A stretch of 64,000 nt of DNA from Mallotus nudiflorus (GCA_947683625.1 CANTUR010001093.1:18501-82500), one strand, 5' to 3'; shown: positions 43,768 to 55,489, counted from the first letter of the stretch. Notes: a model not told the origin generated them from the letters alone. A program made the numbers and translations.

Positions 43768-44720
43768 ATGGGGAGTGAATTACAAAACATCTCTTCTCTT
43801 AGACCATTATTTGATGGTAGTGACTATCCATATTAGAAATTCAAAATGGAATTATATCTTGCTTATGATTCCATCAAACTTTGGGACATTTTCCTAAGAG
43901 GTTGGGAACTACCTACAACTATAATTGATGGTGTGGTAACTACTCTTATAATAAGCCAATGGAGTATTGATCAAAAGGAAGAAAATCATAAAAATAAAAA
44001 AAGCTATGATTACTCTAGTCTTTTCAATGACAAGAGAAGAAGGAGGCAAGCTTCAACATTGTATGTCAGCCAAAGAAATATAAGAGACCTTAGAAAACCA
44101 CTACAAAGGTAACATTCAAGTAAGAAGTAAGAAGGTTCAACTTCATATGTATGAATATGAACTTTTCAAAATGAAGCCTCATAAATCAATTACGGAGATG
44201 ACAAATCATCTCAGTGCTCTCCTTACAACCCTTAAGAAACTTGGAAAATATTTCTCCAAGGAAGAGATAAACAATAAGATTCTAAAAATCCTACTTAAGA
44301 AGGATTGGAAATCTCGTGTTACTTCAATTGAGGAAGCTCAAGACCTCTCCACTCTATTAAACGATGTGCTCATTAGTAAGCTTTTAACACATGAGCTCAC
44401 TATTAAGCAAAGAGGTGAAAAATAAGAAGAGAAAGAAGAAAAGAAAAAGATCATTGCTTTAAAAGCTCTTTAAGAAGATAGTTAAGAGGAAAGCATCAAA
44501 GATTCTAGTGATGAAGATGGTGACATTGCCATGCTCACTAGGAACTTCAAGAAGTTTTTGATAAAGAAAAACTTCTCAAGAATAAGGGACTTCAATAAGA
44601 AGTTCAAAGGAGATAGGAAGAAGAAAACTAAGGAGGTTACTTGCTATGAATGCAAGAAACAGGACATATTAGAAGTGAGTGTCCCAAACTCAAATTTGAG
44701 AAGAAGAAAGAAAAAGATAA
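43768..44720 (+). pseudogene. Sirevirus A gag
   Basis: ATG at 43768 (MGSELQNISSLRPLF), with a stop at a Trp codon after DYPY, then KMELYLAYDSIKLWDIF. 44147-44425 holds the capsid-type HMYEYELFKMKPHKSI and EEINNKILKILLKKDW. The zinc knuckle near 44640-44690 starts CYECKK, then a one-base deletion shifts GHIRSECP into another frame. The same knuckle is intact in Sirevirus B. Frameshifts and stops make it a pseudogene. Confidence 0.88.
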
Positions 44721-44779
44721 GAACAAGGCATTTAAAGTTACTTAGGATCATTCGTTTGAGTTTGAAGAGGAAAAGGAAC

Positions 44780-45800
44780 AACAAGAAGTGGCCAATCTTT
44801 GCTTCATGGACCTTGAAAATGAAAATGAGGTACCATCTACTTCTTATTCTTCCTTTGATGATTATGATAATTATTGTGATGATAATGATGATGATAAGAG
44901 CTCTATTATGAGCAAATTACTTGTTAAATGCAAAAGTTTATTATCTAAGAAGAAACATTATAAGCATGAGATAGGTAGCTTAAATAGAGAATTAGAAAAT
45001 TTAAAAATTATTTTTGCTAAACTTATTAAATCAAACAAAAAACTTGTTAGTGATGCAAAATCTTCTAATTCTTTGGAAGATTAACTTAAGAAAGCAAATG
45101 ATGAAAATCATAAACTTTCTAAGGAGGTCTTAGAATTAAAGAATTCCATTGCTAAATTTAATAAAGGAAAAGAAACTTTAGATAGTCTTCTTGACTCTCA
45201 AAAATTTCATGGAAATACCCATAGAATTAGAGATAAGAATGAGATGTCTTCATCATCTTCATCATATATTAATTTTGTAAAAGCTTCACATGATTCCACT
45301 CCACTAACCTCCAAATTAAATAAGACTTAAGCTTTCAAAGCTAAAAGATGTTATATGTTAAATAGCAAGGGAAAGACTCATAAGATTCATCATTCATTAA
45401 CATAAATAGGTAAGGCTCAAACTAGAGCACTTAAACCCAAGCATGCTTATATGTACATTAAATATAAGTATAATAGGCATTCTATACAATACAATGCACA
45501 TAAAAATGTTGTATAAAATTATTGAAATACACATCACCATTGCCAATGTGTGTTTCACTTAATGACACAAAATAATAGGAGATACACACAACACCAAAGG
45601 CATGTTGCACACATTAGGAAAGCATTTCATCCTAGGAGGAATAAATTCAAAAATATTGTATGTTCTTATTGCATGATCAAAGGATATACTAACAATGTGT
45701 GCTTTCATAGAACACTACAAATGAATTTACTTTCTACTAATTATATTGAAACTAACCAACTTAGAGCAAGAAAGGTTTGGGACCAAAAGAATACTTAAAT
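44780..45800 (+). pseudogene. Sirevirus A gag-pol spacer with acidic, coiled-coil and second Cys/His segment
   Basis: 44788-45084 encodes an acidic stretch with several Asp runs, then a Lys/Leu/Asn-rich coiled coil (LLSKKKHYKHEIGSLNRELE). 45550-45798 encodes a basic stretch (HQRHVAHIRKAFHPRRNK) and a Cys/His group C-SYCMIKGYTNNVCFH before the protease. Long spacers of this sort are typical of Sireviruses. Confidence 0.78.
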
Positions 45801-45812
45801 TGTTTTGTGTAG

Positions 45813-46031
45813 ATGTGTGTGAAATCCACAAGAATAAAAAGCAAGTGGTATCTCTATAGTGGATGTTCAAAGCACATAACAGGAAACAAAGAGCAATTGA
45901 ATAAACTTGATGCTAAGGATGGAGGACACGTTACTTTCAGAGATAATGCAAAAGGAAAAATTATTGCCATTGGAGAAACAGGTAATCCTCAATCCTTATC
46001 TATACATCATGTGTTTTTTTTATGGTCTTAA
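45813..46031 (+). pseudogene. Sirevirus A protease segment
   Basis: WYLYSGCSKHITGNKEQL aligns with the Ty1/copia protease site WYLDSGCS-HMTG; Tyr replaces the catalytic Asp. It is followed by TFRDNAKGKIIAIGETGNPQ. A frame change near 46015 leads into the next pol part. Confidence 0.85.
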
Positions 46032-47174
46032 ACATAATTTGCTTAGTATAAGTCAATTATGTGACATGGGAAATAAAGTAACTTTCTATCCTAAAAATTG
46101 CTATATTAATAGTCTTGAAGAAAATAAAGTTATTTTTAGTGGTGAAAGAGTAGACAATATTTATGTCATTGATCTGAATAAAATTGATAATAAAGATGTA
46201 AAATGCTTAGTGTCTATCTCCCATGACACATGGACATAGCACAAAAGGTTAGGACATGCAAATTTTGAGCTTTTAAATGATCTTTAGAAACATGAACTTA
46301 TGATTGGTTTACCTAAGCTTGAATTCACTAAGGATAAACCTTGTGATGCTTGCCAAAAGGGAAAACAATCCAAGTCCTCAGTTAAGCTAAAAAATGTAGT
46401 GTCCACCTCTAGGCCATTTGAACTTATACATATGGATTTATTTGGACCAACTAGAGTTGCTAGTTTTGGTGGAATGCACTATGCATATATATTGGTTGAT
46501 GATTACTCTAGATTTCCTTGGGTATGTTTTGTTGCTTATAAGAATTATGCTTTTAAAGCTTTTGAAAATTATGCTAAAAGAGTTTAAAATGAAAAAGGTT
46601 TTTGTATTTCATCTATTAGAAGTGATCATGGAACCGAATTTGAAAATGAAATTTTCAAAACCTATTGTAATGAAAATGGTATTTCTCATAAATTTTCATC
46701 TCCTAGAACTCTTGTTGAAATGGCTAAAATAATGCTTCATGAGTATAATTTGCCTCTATACTTTTTGGTGGAAGCCGTTAACACATCTTGTTATATTTCA
46801 AACTGAGTTTTCAAAAGACCAATTTTAAATAAAATATCTTATGAGCTATGGAACAATAGAAAACCTAAAATCTCATATCTAAGAGTATTTGGATGCAAGT
46901 GCTTTATATTGAACACTAAGGACAAACTTGAGAAATTTGATTCTAAAGTCGATGAAGGAATTTTCCTAGGCCATTCTATTTCTAGTAAAGCATATAGGAT
47001 CTTTAATAAAAGAACTCTAGTAGTTGAAGAACCAATGCATATGGTATTTGGTGAATCAAACTCACTTGATCCTAGAAAGAATATTTGTGGTGTTGGTGAT
47101 CTTATAGGTGACAATGAGATTATGGAAACATAAGAAGAAAATGCTAGTAAGCTTTTGGAACTTGAAAGTCCAAG
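46015..47174 (+). pseudogene. Sirevirus A integrase, truncated by Sirevirus B
   Basis: Pre-integrase (LGHANFELLNDL, CDACQKGKQ) at 46240-46380. Core Asp in ELIHMDLFGPTRVASFGG (about 46430), second Asp in SDHGTEFENE (about 46625). At 46700 a 39-bp in-frame deletion, relative to Sirevirus B, removes the 13 codons around the catalytic Glu. The frame continues with KISYLRVFGCKCFILNTKDK and FLGHSISSKAYRIFNKRT, then ends where B is inserted. Confidence 0.88.
47170..47174. other. Target-site copy at the Sirevirus B insertion
   Basis: CCAAG precedes the inverted LTR start TGAAAAGAG at 47175; the partner copy would lie beyond the window. The interrupted frame is the Sirevirus A pol. Confidence 0.6.
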
Positions 47175-48656
47175 TGAAAAGAGTCCTAAAGGGGGGGGGG
47201 GGGGGTGAATAGGACTATCAAATAAAAATGAGAAATTAAAAGAATTCTTTATAAGAATTGAATGGAAGTTAAGAAGGAAGAATAAAGAACATAAAACCTA
47301 ACTTATCCCTAAGTTAGGATTTTCAATCACCCATAATCTTATTCATAAGATTGAGATTACACAATATTTTTATGGCTCACTCTTACAACCTTACAACTTG
47401 AGTTTTCAAGGCTCACTCAAAAAACCAAATCCCAAGTGTTTTAATAGATAACACTTAAACCAATTCCTGTAAAGATAAATCTCACTTCCCTTATAATCTA
47501 TACAAAGATTTAAGATGAAGAAAAATTTTATTTATAACACACAATGAACTCTCACAAGAGTTATAAAAACAAAGAATTGTTTAAGAGAATTTTAGAGCTT
47601 AATTAAAAGATTAAAAAAGAATGAATGATAACAAGTTTCTCAACTTCCATTCAGCTCTTAAGGTGTTTATATAGAAAAAAAAAACTCAAAATTAGAGCTT
47701 TGGAGGTGCAAATAATATGTCTAACATCTATATCTTGAATTCACTGTTTATAATTTTGAATTATTGAAGGTGATGCTATCAGATAGCTATGCATGGATTA
47801 AAAGCATAATTAGCTACTAAATAAGTTTGATTTTGTCCATAATTTCTTCATAAAAGTTATAGATATTTAACTCATATTTCCATATAATTTTGAATCACCT
47901 CAATTAGACTTTTTTAGCTCAATATATGTCCAAAATACTAAGAGCTATACAATCTAAAATGCATACCACTGTCAGACAGCTATACACAAGTTGAACTAGT
48001 TATTTTAAATTGAAGACGTTTGAAATTGCCCATAATTTATTATATAAAGTTGTAGATATTTTAATTATATTTCAATATAAATTTAAATCACCTCAATTAG
48101 ACATCTGTAGCTCAAGATATGTCCAAAATACTAAGAGCTATACAATCTAAAATGTAGACTACTGTTAGACAGCTATGCACAAGTGGAAGCCATAATTTTA
48201 TATAAGAGGAATTTGAATTTTCCCACACTTTCTTCATAAAATTTGTATATATTTGACTTATATTTCTATATTATTTTGAATCACCTTAATTAGGCTTCTG
48301 TAGCTTAAGATATGTCTAAAATACTAAAAGTTATGCAATCTAAAATGGCAGCTGCATACATTGATTTCAACTTAATATTTACATACCAAAATGAACTTAG
48401 ATTTTAACAATAAAGCCTAATTAAGAAAGCTCAAATATTTATTTCAAATTTAAAGAAGATAACTTTCTCATTATAAAGCTCTAAGGATGTCAAAAAGCCT
48501 CCTTAAATCTTAAAGGTCGAATCAGCCTAAGATAATCATACTTCATTTTAACTTCTAATGGAGTCCTAACTTATACAAACTTAAACAAAAAAATTAAATG
48601 ATCAAAATTAAGTTTGTTAATATCAAAATTAATATTGATTATTGCTAAGGTCAACA
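47175..48656 (-). repeat. 3' LTR of Sirevirus B with ~200-bp tandem triplication
   Basis: A 1482-bp LTR with ends TGAAAAGAG...GGTCAACA. A unit containing TTGAATCACCTCAATTAGAC, a (CAA)ATATGTCC-AAATACTAAGAG stretch and AGCTAT(G/A)CACAAG recurs near 47890, 48085 and 48280. The Sirevirus A LTR has one such unit, which accounts for the length difference of about 394 bp. The LTR start also holds a run of 15 G (47191-47205), where A has six C. Confidence 0.9.
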
Positions 48657-48670
48657 ATCTCCCCCTTTTT
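48657..48670 (-). other. Polypurine tract of Sirevirus B
   Basis: The minus strand reads AAAAAGGGGGAGAT directly before the LTR start TGTTGACC, as in SIRE-type elements. Confidence 0.9.
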
Positions 48671-49885
48671 GATTTTGACAAACTTATTTTATATTTGATA
48701 AAAAATAATACAAAGTAAAGCATGTGATAATATTTATGATAATAATAATACCAAATGAAATAAAATATATTTCTTTATTTCTCTCCCTAAAAATATGGAC
48801 ATGATAAGAAATATAAATTTATAGATTATTCCCCTTGACAAAAAAAATAAAATAAAAACAACATAAAATATTGCAAGAAGGATAAAAACACGGCATTCTT
48901 ACGACAAATGTATTAAAAATATAAAATATAATAACATGATTATTTAAATAAATGTTAAGCAATGTGAGGAAATAATTTCAAACATATATACATATAGTTC
49001 CACTAAAATGCATCACAAAAATAGTACATATAATAATAATGTTGATGCTAGACGTGCTTAATTATCTTATGATCATATAAAGCTTAGCTAGCCAATCAAT
49101 CATGTAGCACTTAGCATGTAAAAAAATAAACACAAATTATTCATGACATATTTTCCTTTCTTTGTGCAAAGGAAAAAGGAAAAGAGAGAGATATAAGGGG
49201 AAATGAACCTAAATGGACCAAAATTCCTATAGGAACAACACAAAGATACACTAAATCTTTGTAAAAATATTCATGCCTTATCAAAGATCAAAACAATTCC
49301 TAAGAAGATATTCATGCCTTATCATTATGCATGTATAAACATAATAATAAAATATTATACACATGTATAGTAACAAATAAAAAACTCAAATATATTTCTC
49401 TCCCTTTGTAAAAAGCAAAAAGAAAAGAGAGAGATATGAAAACAAAGATACATAAAATCTTTATAAAATCTATGTCATACATAAACAAAGTAAGCAAAAC
49501 AATGCCTTTTATCATATATGATGTATGAAAAAATTAGCCATACTTACAATGTTAATATGCATGCAAAAATTTAAATAAATTTTCTCCCCTTATATCAAAA
49601 CAAAATATAATATATCACTAACATAAACTCATTTTTTTAAGGGAGTTTTAAAATTTTTAAAAAATACACTTGTTAAAAAAAATAAACTAAGTACATATGC
49701 AAACTCAAATTATTTCTCCATCTTTAACAAAATGCAAAAGGAAATTTAAAAAGATAAACTAAATATAAGCTGACAACTAAAAATTTAAGATCAAAATCAA
49801 AATATTTATCAATCAAAGCAATCAATAAGCATAACATGATTTTACATGAAAACAGTTCAACCATCAATTTAAACATAAAATCAAG
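48671..49885 (-). other. Sirevirus B 3' non-coding region with repeated PPT-like motifs
   Basis: No env-like ORF is seen here. Purine-rich motifs read on minus recur near 48777-48790, 48825-48840, 49150, 49393-49409, 49580-49592 and 49712, loosely AAAGGGAGAGAA(A)TAT. About 240-bp imperfect repeats include AAAAGAGAGAGATAT at 49178 and 49421. Multiplied PPT motifs are a known trait of Sireviruses. Confidence 0.65.
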
Positions 49886-50420
49886 ATAAACTATAACCAT
49901 CAATCATGATAAGTTCATGCTTAATGAAATTTAATATCTCTTTATTAAGAGGTTTGGTGAAGATATCTGCAAGTTGATTATTTGTTTCAACAAATTTAAG
50001 TGAGATATCACCAATTTGATCATGATCATGCAAGAAATTATGTCTAATGTTTATATGCTTAGTTCTAGAATGCTAAATGGGATTTTTACTAAGGTTGATA
50101 GCACTTGTATGGTCAAATTTGATTGGAATGTGATCAAGTTTTACACCATAGTCTAACAACTGTTGTTTTTGCCACAAAACTTGTGAACAACAGAGACTTG
50201 TTGCAATACATTCAACTTCAACAGTGGACAAGGCAACTGAAACTTGTTTCTTGCTAAACCCAGAAACTAAACATTGTCCTAAAAATTGACATGTTCCAAA
50301 AGTGCTTTTTCTATATAGTAAACTATCGGCAAAGTTTGCATCAGAATAACTAATCAAGCCAAATAATGAACTCTTAGGATACCAAAGTCCTAAATGCATT
50401 GTACCATAAAGATATTTAAA
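49885..50420 (-). pseudogene. Sirevirus B RNase H
   Basis: GLWYPKSSLFGLISYSDANFAD (first Asp), GTCQFLGQCLVSGFSKKQVSVALSTVEVECIATSLCC (Glu), DHTSAINLSKNP (Asp), then the conserved tail HFLHDHDQIGDISLKFV and LADIFTKPLNK, ending near 49885. A stop lies between the two. Wording is SIRE-like. Confidence 0.9.
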
Positions 50421-51340
50421 AATTCTTTTAATAGCATTTAAGTAGGACTTCTAAGACTATATTGAAATCTAGCACACAAGTAAATAGCAAAAATAATATC
50501 GGGTCTACCGGTAGTTAAATAAAGAAGGGATCCAATCATACCTTTAAATCACTTTTCATCAATTGGTTTGCCATTCTCATCTTTATTAAGTTTGGTTTTG
50601 GTGTTGATTGGAGTTTTACTTATCTTAGCTCAACCCATGCCAAATTTCTTGAGAACGTCTCTTACGTACATGGTTTGATTAATGAAAATCCCATTTTTGC
50701 ATTGCTTGATTTGTAGTTCAAGAAAGAATTTGAGTTCACCCATCATACTCATCTCAAATTCTCCTTGAATTAAATTAGAGAATTCCTCAAACAAGTAATG
50801 GTTAGTAGCACCGAATATAATGTCATCAACATATATTTGAACAATTAATAAATTATGCTTGGATTTCTTTATAAAAAGAGTTGTATTAACTTTTCCTTTA
50901 GAGAAACCTTTCTCTAATAGGAAGCTACTCAATCTTTCATACCAAGCTCTAGGAGCTTGTTTCAATCAATATAAATCTTTGGAAAGTTTGAATACATGAT
51001 TTGGAAAATCAAAGCTTTTAAAACATAGTTCAACATACACCTTTTCTTCAATAAAACCATTTAAAAATGAAATTTTAACATCCATTTGATAAAGTTTCAA
51101 ATCCATGAATGATGCAAATGCAAGTAGCATCCTAATAGCTTTTAACCTTGCAACGGGGGCAAAGGTTTTATCATAATCAATGCCTTCTTCTTGATTATAA
51201 CCTTTAGCTAATAATCTAGCTTTATTCCTAGTTATGACACCTTGTTCATTCATCTTATTTCTAAACACCCATTTGGTGCCTATAATAGGATGACATTTAG
51301 GTCTAGGAACCAAGGTCTAAACCTTATTTCTTTTAAATTG
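50420..51340 (-). pseudogene. Sirevirus B reverse transcriptase
   Basis: 50966-51313 begins the fingers (IIGTKWVFRNKMNEQG, RNKARLLAKGYNQEEGIDY, FAPVARLKAIRMLLAF). 50630-50965 carries QAPRAWYERLSSFLLEKGF and the catalytic IYVDDIIFGATN. Only a single stop, near 50966, separates the two parts, so this is among the better preserved genes in the window. Confidence 0.92.
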
Positions 51341-51589
51341 ATTTAACTCTTCTTGCATAGCAAGGACCCAAAATTCATCACATAAAGCATCATCAATATT
51401 TTTGGGTTTAATTTGAAGGCTAAATTAACAATAGACTTTAATTAAGATATAATAGTTACCCCTTTTGTAATGTCACCTATAATGAGGTCTTGAGGGTGAG
51501 CTTTCTTGAATTGCTAATCTTTTGGAAGTTCATCCTTCAAGGTAGGTTGAGGTGTCTCCTTATTTTCCTCCTTGCTTTGATCTTTAAGT

Positions 51590-52520
51590 TCCAAAGGCTT
51601 ACTAGCATTTTGTTCTTATGTTTCCACAATCTCATTATCACTTACAAGATCATCAACATTGCAAAATTCCTTTGTAGGATAAAGTGAGTTTGATTCATCA
51701 AATACCACATGCGTTGACTCTTTAACTACTAGAGTTCTCTTATTAAAGACCCTATATGCTATACTAGAAATGGAATAGCCTAGGAAAATTTCTGCATAAG
51801 CTTTAGAATCAAATTTCCCAAGATTGTCCTTGGTGTTCAATATAAAGCACTTGCATCCAAATACTCCTAAATATGAGATTTTAGGTTTTCTACTGTTCCA
51901 TAGCTCATAAGATGTTTTATTTAAAATTTGTCTTTTGAAAACTTAGTTTAAAATATAATAAGATGTGTTAACAGGTTCTGCCCACAAGTATAGATGCAAA
52001 TTATACTCATAAAGCATTATTTTAGCCGTTTCCATAAGAGTTCTATTTTTCATTTCAACTACCCTATTTTGTTGAGGAGTTCTAGGAGATTAAAATGTAT
52101 GAGAAATACCATTTTCATTACAATAGTTTTTGAAAAATTAATTTTCAAATTCGATTCCATGATCACTTATAATAGAAGAAATATAAAAGCCTTTTCCTTT
52201 TTGAACTCTTTTTGCAAACTTTTCAAAATCTTTAAATGCATCATTCTTATGAGCAAGGAAACATACCCATTTAAATCTAGATAAATCATCAACCAATACA
52301 TATGTATAGTGCATTCCACCAAAACTAGCAACTCTAGTTGGTCCAAATAAATCCATATGTATAAGTTCAAGTGGCCTAGAGGTGGACACTACATTTTTTT
52401 AGCTTAAATGAGGACTTGGATTGTTTTCCCTTTTAGCAAGCATCATAAGGTTTATCCTTAGTGAATTTAAGCTTAGGTAAACCAATCACAAGTTCATGTT
52501 TATAAAGATCATTTAAAAGC
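51590..52520 (-). pseudogene. Sirevirus B integrase
   Basis: HHCC-type lead (LGHANFELLNDLYKH) at about 52505-52540. Core Asp in HMDLFGPTRVASFGG (about 52350), second Asp in ISDHGIEFEN (about 52150). The Glu motif survives in PRTPQQNRVVEMKNRTL (about 52050-52090), though Arg replaces the usual Gly after Asn. The C-terminal part reads SYLGVFGCKCFILNTKDN (about 51850). Stops are present. Confidence 0.88.
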
Positions 52521-52978
52521 TCAAAATTTGCATGTCCTAACCTACTATACCATGTCCATGTGTCATAGGAGATAGACACTAAGAATTTTACATCTTTATT
52601 ATCAATTGTATTCAAATAAATGACATAAACATTGTCTACTCTTTCACCACTAAAAATAATTTTTTTTTCATCAAGACTACTGACAAAGCAATTTTTAGGA
52701 TAGAAAGTTACTTTATTTCCCATATCACATAATTGATTTATACTAAGCAAATTATATTTAAGACCATCAACAAAAAACATAGGATGTATGAATAAGGATT
52801 GAGGATTATCTATTTCTCCAACACTAATAATTTTTCCTTTTGCATTATCTCTGAAAGTAATGTGTCCTCCATCTTTAGCATCAAGTTTGTTGAATTGCTC
52901 TTTGTCTCCCATCATGTGTCTTGAATATCCATTATTGAGATACCACTTGCTTTTTATTCTTGTGGATTTCAAGCACAT
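52433..52978 (-). pseudogene. Sirevirus B protease and pre-integrase
   Basis: An open stretch of 181 codons. WYLNNGYSRHMMGDKEQF occupies the protease site where WYLDSGCS-HMTG is usual, so both the Asp and the following Ser are changed to Asn. It continues with GLKYNLLSINQLCDMGN, KNCFVSSLDEKKIIFSG and TWTWYSRLGHANF into the integrase zinc-binding part. This Asp site is mutated in both Sirevirus copies, in different ways. Confidence 0.87.
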
Positions 52979-52999
52979 CTACATAAAATAATTTAAGTG

Positions 53000-54741
53000 T
53001 TCTTTTAGACCCAAACCTTTCTTAGTCTAGGTTGGTTAGTTTCAAGATAATATGTAGGAAGTAAATTCATATGTAGTCTTCTATAAAAGCACACATTATT
53101 AATATGTCCTTTGATCATGCAATAAGAACATACAATATTTTTGAATTTATTCCTCCTAGTTTGAAATGCTTTCCTAGTGTGTGCAACATGCCTTTGGTAT
53201 TGTGTGTATCTCCTATTGTTTTGTGTCATTAAATGAGACATGCATTGGCAATGGTGATGTGTATTTTGATAATTTTGTGTAACATGTTTATGTGCATTGT
53301 ATTATGTAGCATGTGTATTATAATTATGTCTAATGTATGTATAAGCATGTTTGGGATTAGGTGCTCTAGTTTGAGCCTTACCTCTTTATGGTAATGAAGG
53401 ATGAATATTATGAGACTTTCCCTTGCTATTTAACACATGAGATCTTTTAGCTTTAAAAGATTGAGTCTCAATTGATTTGGAGGATGAAGGAGTGGAATCA
53501 TGTGAAGCTTTTACAAAATTAGTATGTGATGAAGATAATGAAGACATTCCATTCTTATATCCAATTCTATGCGCATCTCCATGAAATTTTTAAGAGCCAA
53601 GAAGACTATCTAAAGTTTCTTTTCCTCTCTTAAATTTAGCAATGGAATTCTTTAATTCTAAGACCTCCTTAGAAAGCTTATAATGTTCATCATTTGCTTT
53701 CTTAAGTTGATTTTCTAAAGAATTAAAAGATTTTGCATCACTAACAAGTTTTTAGTTTAATTCAACAAGTTTAGCAAAATTAATTTTTAAATTTTCCAAT
53801 TCTCTATTTAAGCTACCTAACTCATGCTTATAATGTTTCTTCTTAGATAATAAACTTTTGCATTTAATAAGTAATTTTCTCACAATAGAGCTATTATCAT
53901 CATCTTCATCACAATAATTATCATAATCATTAAAGAAAGAATAAGAAGTAGATGGTACCCTCATTTTCAAGGGTCATGAAGCAAAGATTGGCCACTTCTT
54001 GTTGTTCTTCTTCCTCTTTGGAATCGAACTAATCATCCTAAGTAGATTTGAATGCCTTCTTCTTATCTTTTGCTCCTTTGTTCTTAAATTTGAGTTTGGG
54101 ACACTTACTTCTAATATGTCCTAGTTTCTTGCATTCATAGCAAGTAACCTGCTTAGTTTTATTCCTCCCATCTCCTTCAAACTTCTTGCTCAAATCCCTT
54201 GTTCTTAAGAAGTTTTTATTTCTTAAAACTTCTTGAAGTTCCTAGTGAGCATCACAATGTCAACATCTTCATCACTAGAATCTTTGATGCTTTCCTCTTC
54301 ACTATCTTCTTAAAGAGCATTTAAAGCAATGCTCTTTTTCTTATCTTCTTTCTCTTCTTGTTCTTCACCTTTTTGCTTAATAGTGAGCTCATGTGTTAAA
54401 AGCTTACCAATGAGCATATCAATTAATAGAGTTGAGATGTCTTGAGCTTCCTCAATCGAAGTAACATGAGATTCCCAATCCTTCTTAGGTAGGATTCTTA
54501 GAATCTTATTGTTTACCTCTTCCTTGGAGAAATGTTTTCCAAGTTTCATAAGGGTTATGAGGAGAGCATTGAGATGGTTTGTTATCTTCGTGACTGATTC
54601 ATGAGGCTTCATTTTGAAGAGTTCATATTCATACATATGAAGTTGAACCTTCTTGCTTGTTACTTGAATGTTGCCTTCATAGTGGTTTTCTAAGGTCTCC
54701 CACATTTCTTTGGCTGACATAAAATGTTAAAGCTTGCCTCC
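53000..54741 (-). pseudogene. Sirevirus B gag and spacer, cut by Tat-2
   Basis: 53005-53241 is the basic/Cys-His spacer (RHVAHTRKAFQTRRNK, CSYCMIKGHINNVCF). 53752-53970 is the acidic coiled coil. At about 54105-54150 the zinc knuckle CYECKKLGHIRSKCP is intact. 54310-54720 is the capsid part (MWETLENHYEGN, YELFKMKPHESV, EEVNNKILRILPKKDWESH). The frame ends at 54741 against the Tat-2 LTR. In Sirevirus A the same words continue past this point (GGAGGCAAGCTTCAACATT), showing the break is an insertion. Confidence 0.9.
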
Positions 54742-55148
54742 TGATAACTTTCTTTTTAAAACTGTTGAGCTGAAACCCTGCAAGTGGTCAATGAAGGGCA
54801 AGGTGAGAGGTGGGATGGATCCCCATAAACCCTCTGATGCTTAAGTCAGAGTATATAGAGGGAATTTAGAGAGAGAAGGAGAACAATAAGAATATAAGAG
54901 ACTATAATGAATGAGAATAAGGGATAAGGGATCTTATTTATAGTGATAATGATACTTAAACCTGAAAGGAGTAGGATTCCTCTTTGGATAGGAATCCTAG
55001 AGCAATTAGGAGAATGTTCCTTCTTGTTTCAAGAGTCTTCTGCATAAGGAACCTTTTCCTAAATGTCTCTAGTTGTCTTCCCTTTCTGAGTAACCTATAT
55101 AGGAAATACAGACCTTTAATTAAACAAGAATATATATGTGGGGTATCA
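54742..55148 (-). repeat. 3' LTR of Tat-2
   Basis: A 407-bp LTR, TGATAACTTTC...GGGGTATCA. The inner part matches the Tat-1 LTRs (GGCAAGGTGAGAGGTGGGA). The CCTCC before it (54737-54741) is the candidate target duplication; the partner lies outside the window. Confidence 0.9.
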
Positions 55149-55160
55149 AGAGTACCCCCC
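55149..55160 (-). other. Polypurine tract of Tat-2
   Basis: The minus strand reads GGGGGGTACTCT just before TGATACCCC. The same region is deleted in Tat-1. Confidence 0.82.
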
Positions 55161-55489
55161 ATGAGTATGTTCAGATATTTATGTCCGATGTATCTAGGTC
55201 TGAGAGGGATAGAAACGTCACTCATCTGCTGGAGGAGAGATTACTTAATTACATTTGATGCAGAAAGGTAAGTTGAGGAGGCCAACCTCAGTCACAAGAA
55301 AAGATAAAGCTCAGTATCGAGTCTTGAAATCAGTGTGTAAGGATGTCGTTAAGGTGCCAACTAGACTTTAAGTGCACAAAATCTGTAAAAAAGAATTATG
55401 TGATGGATTAACTTGTTAGTGTGGAGACAACATGACAGAACTAGTTGTCAATGGAGTTTTGATGCTCAGTGCATTAAAAATGAGGCCTG

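Larger units (their letters stand above)
42629..47174 (+). mobile_element. Sirevirus A (Ty1/copia, SIRE-type), 5' part, interrupted
   Basis: Plus-strand element with 5' LTR (42629-43716), PBS (43719-43730), gag and pol up to integrase. It is cut at 47174 by Sirevirus B in the opposite orientation. The rest (RT, RNase H, 3' LTR) must lie beyond the window if it survives. Motif wording is close to Sirevirus B, so the two are the same family. Stops are scattered through gag and pol. Confidence 0.9.
47175..54741 (-). mobile_element. Sirevirus B (Ty1/copia, SIRE-type), inserted in A and interrupted by Tat-2
   Basis: Minus-strand element. From left to right on plus: 3' LTR (47175-48656), polypurine tract (48657-48670), about 1.2 kb non-coding, RNase H, RT, integrase, protease, gag. 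The gag stops at 54741, where the Tat-2 LTR begins. Its left edge interrupts the pol of Sirevirus A. The missing gag start and 5' LTR must lie right of 64000. Confidence 0.92.

Noticed and set aside
46839..47114. 91-codon minus-strand ORF
   Set aside because: Shadow of the Sirevirus A integrase C-terminus on plus.
55140..55270. Short ORFs on both strands at the Tat-2 LTR edge
   Set aside because: They overlap the LTR/PPT border and lack any match to Tat proteins.
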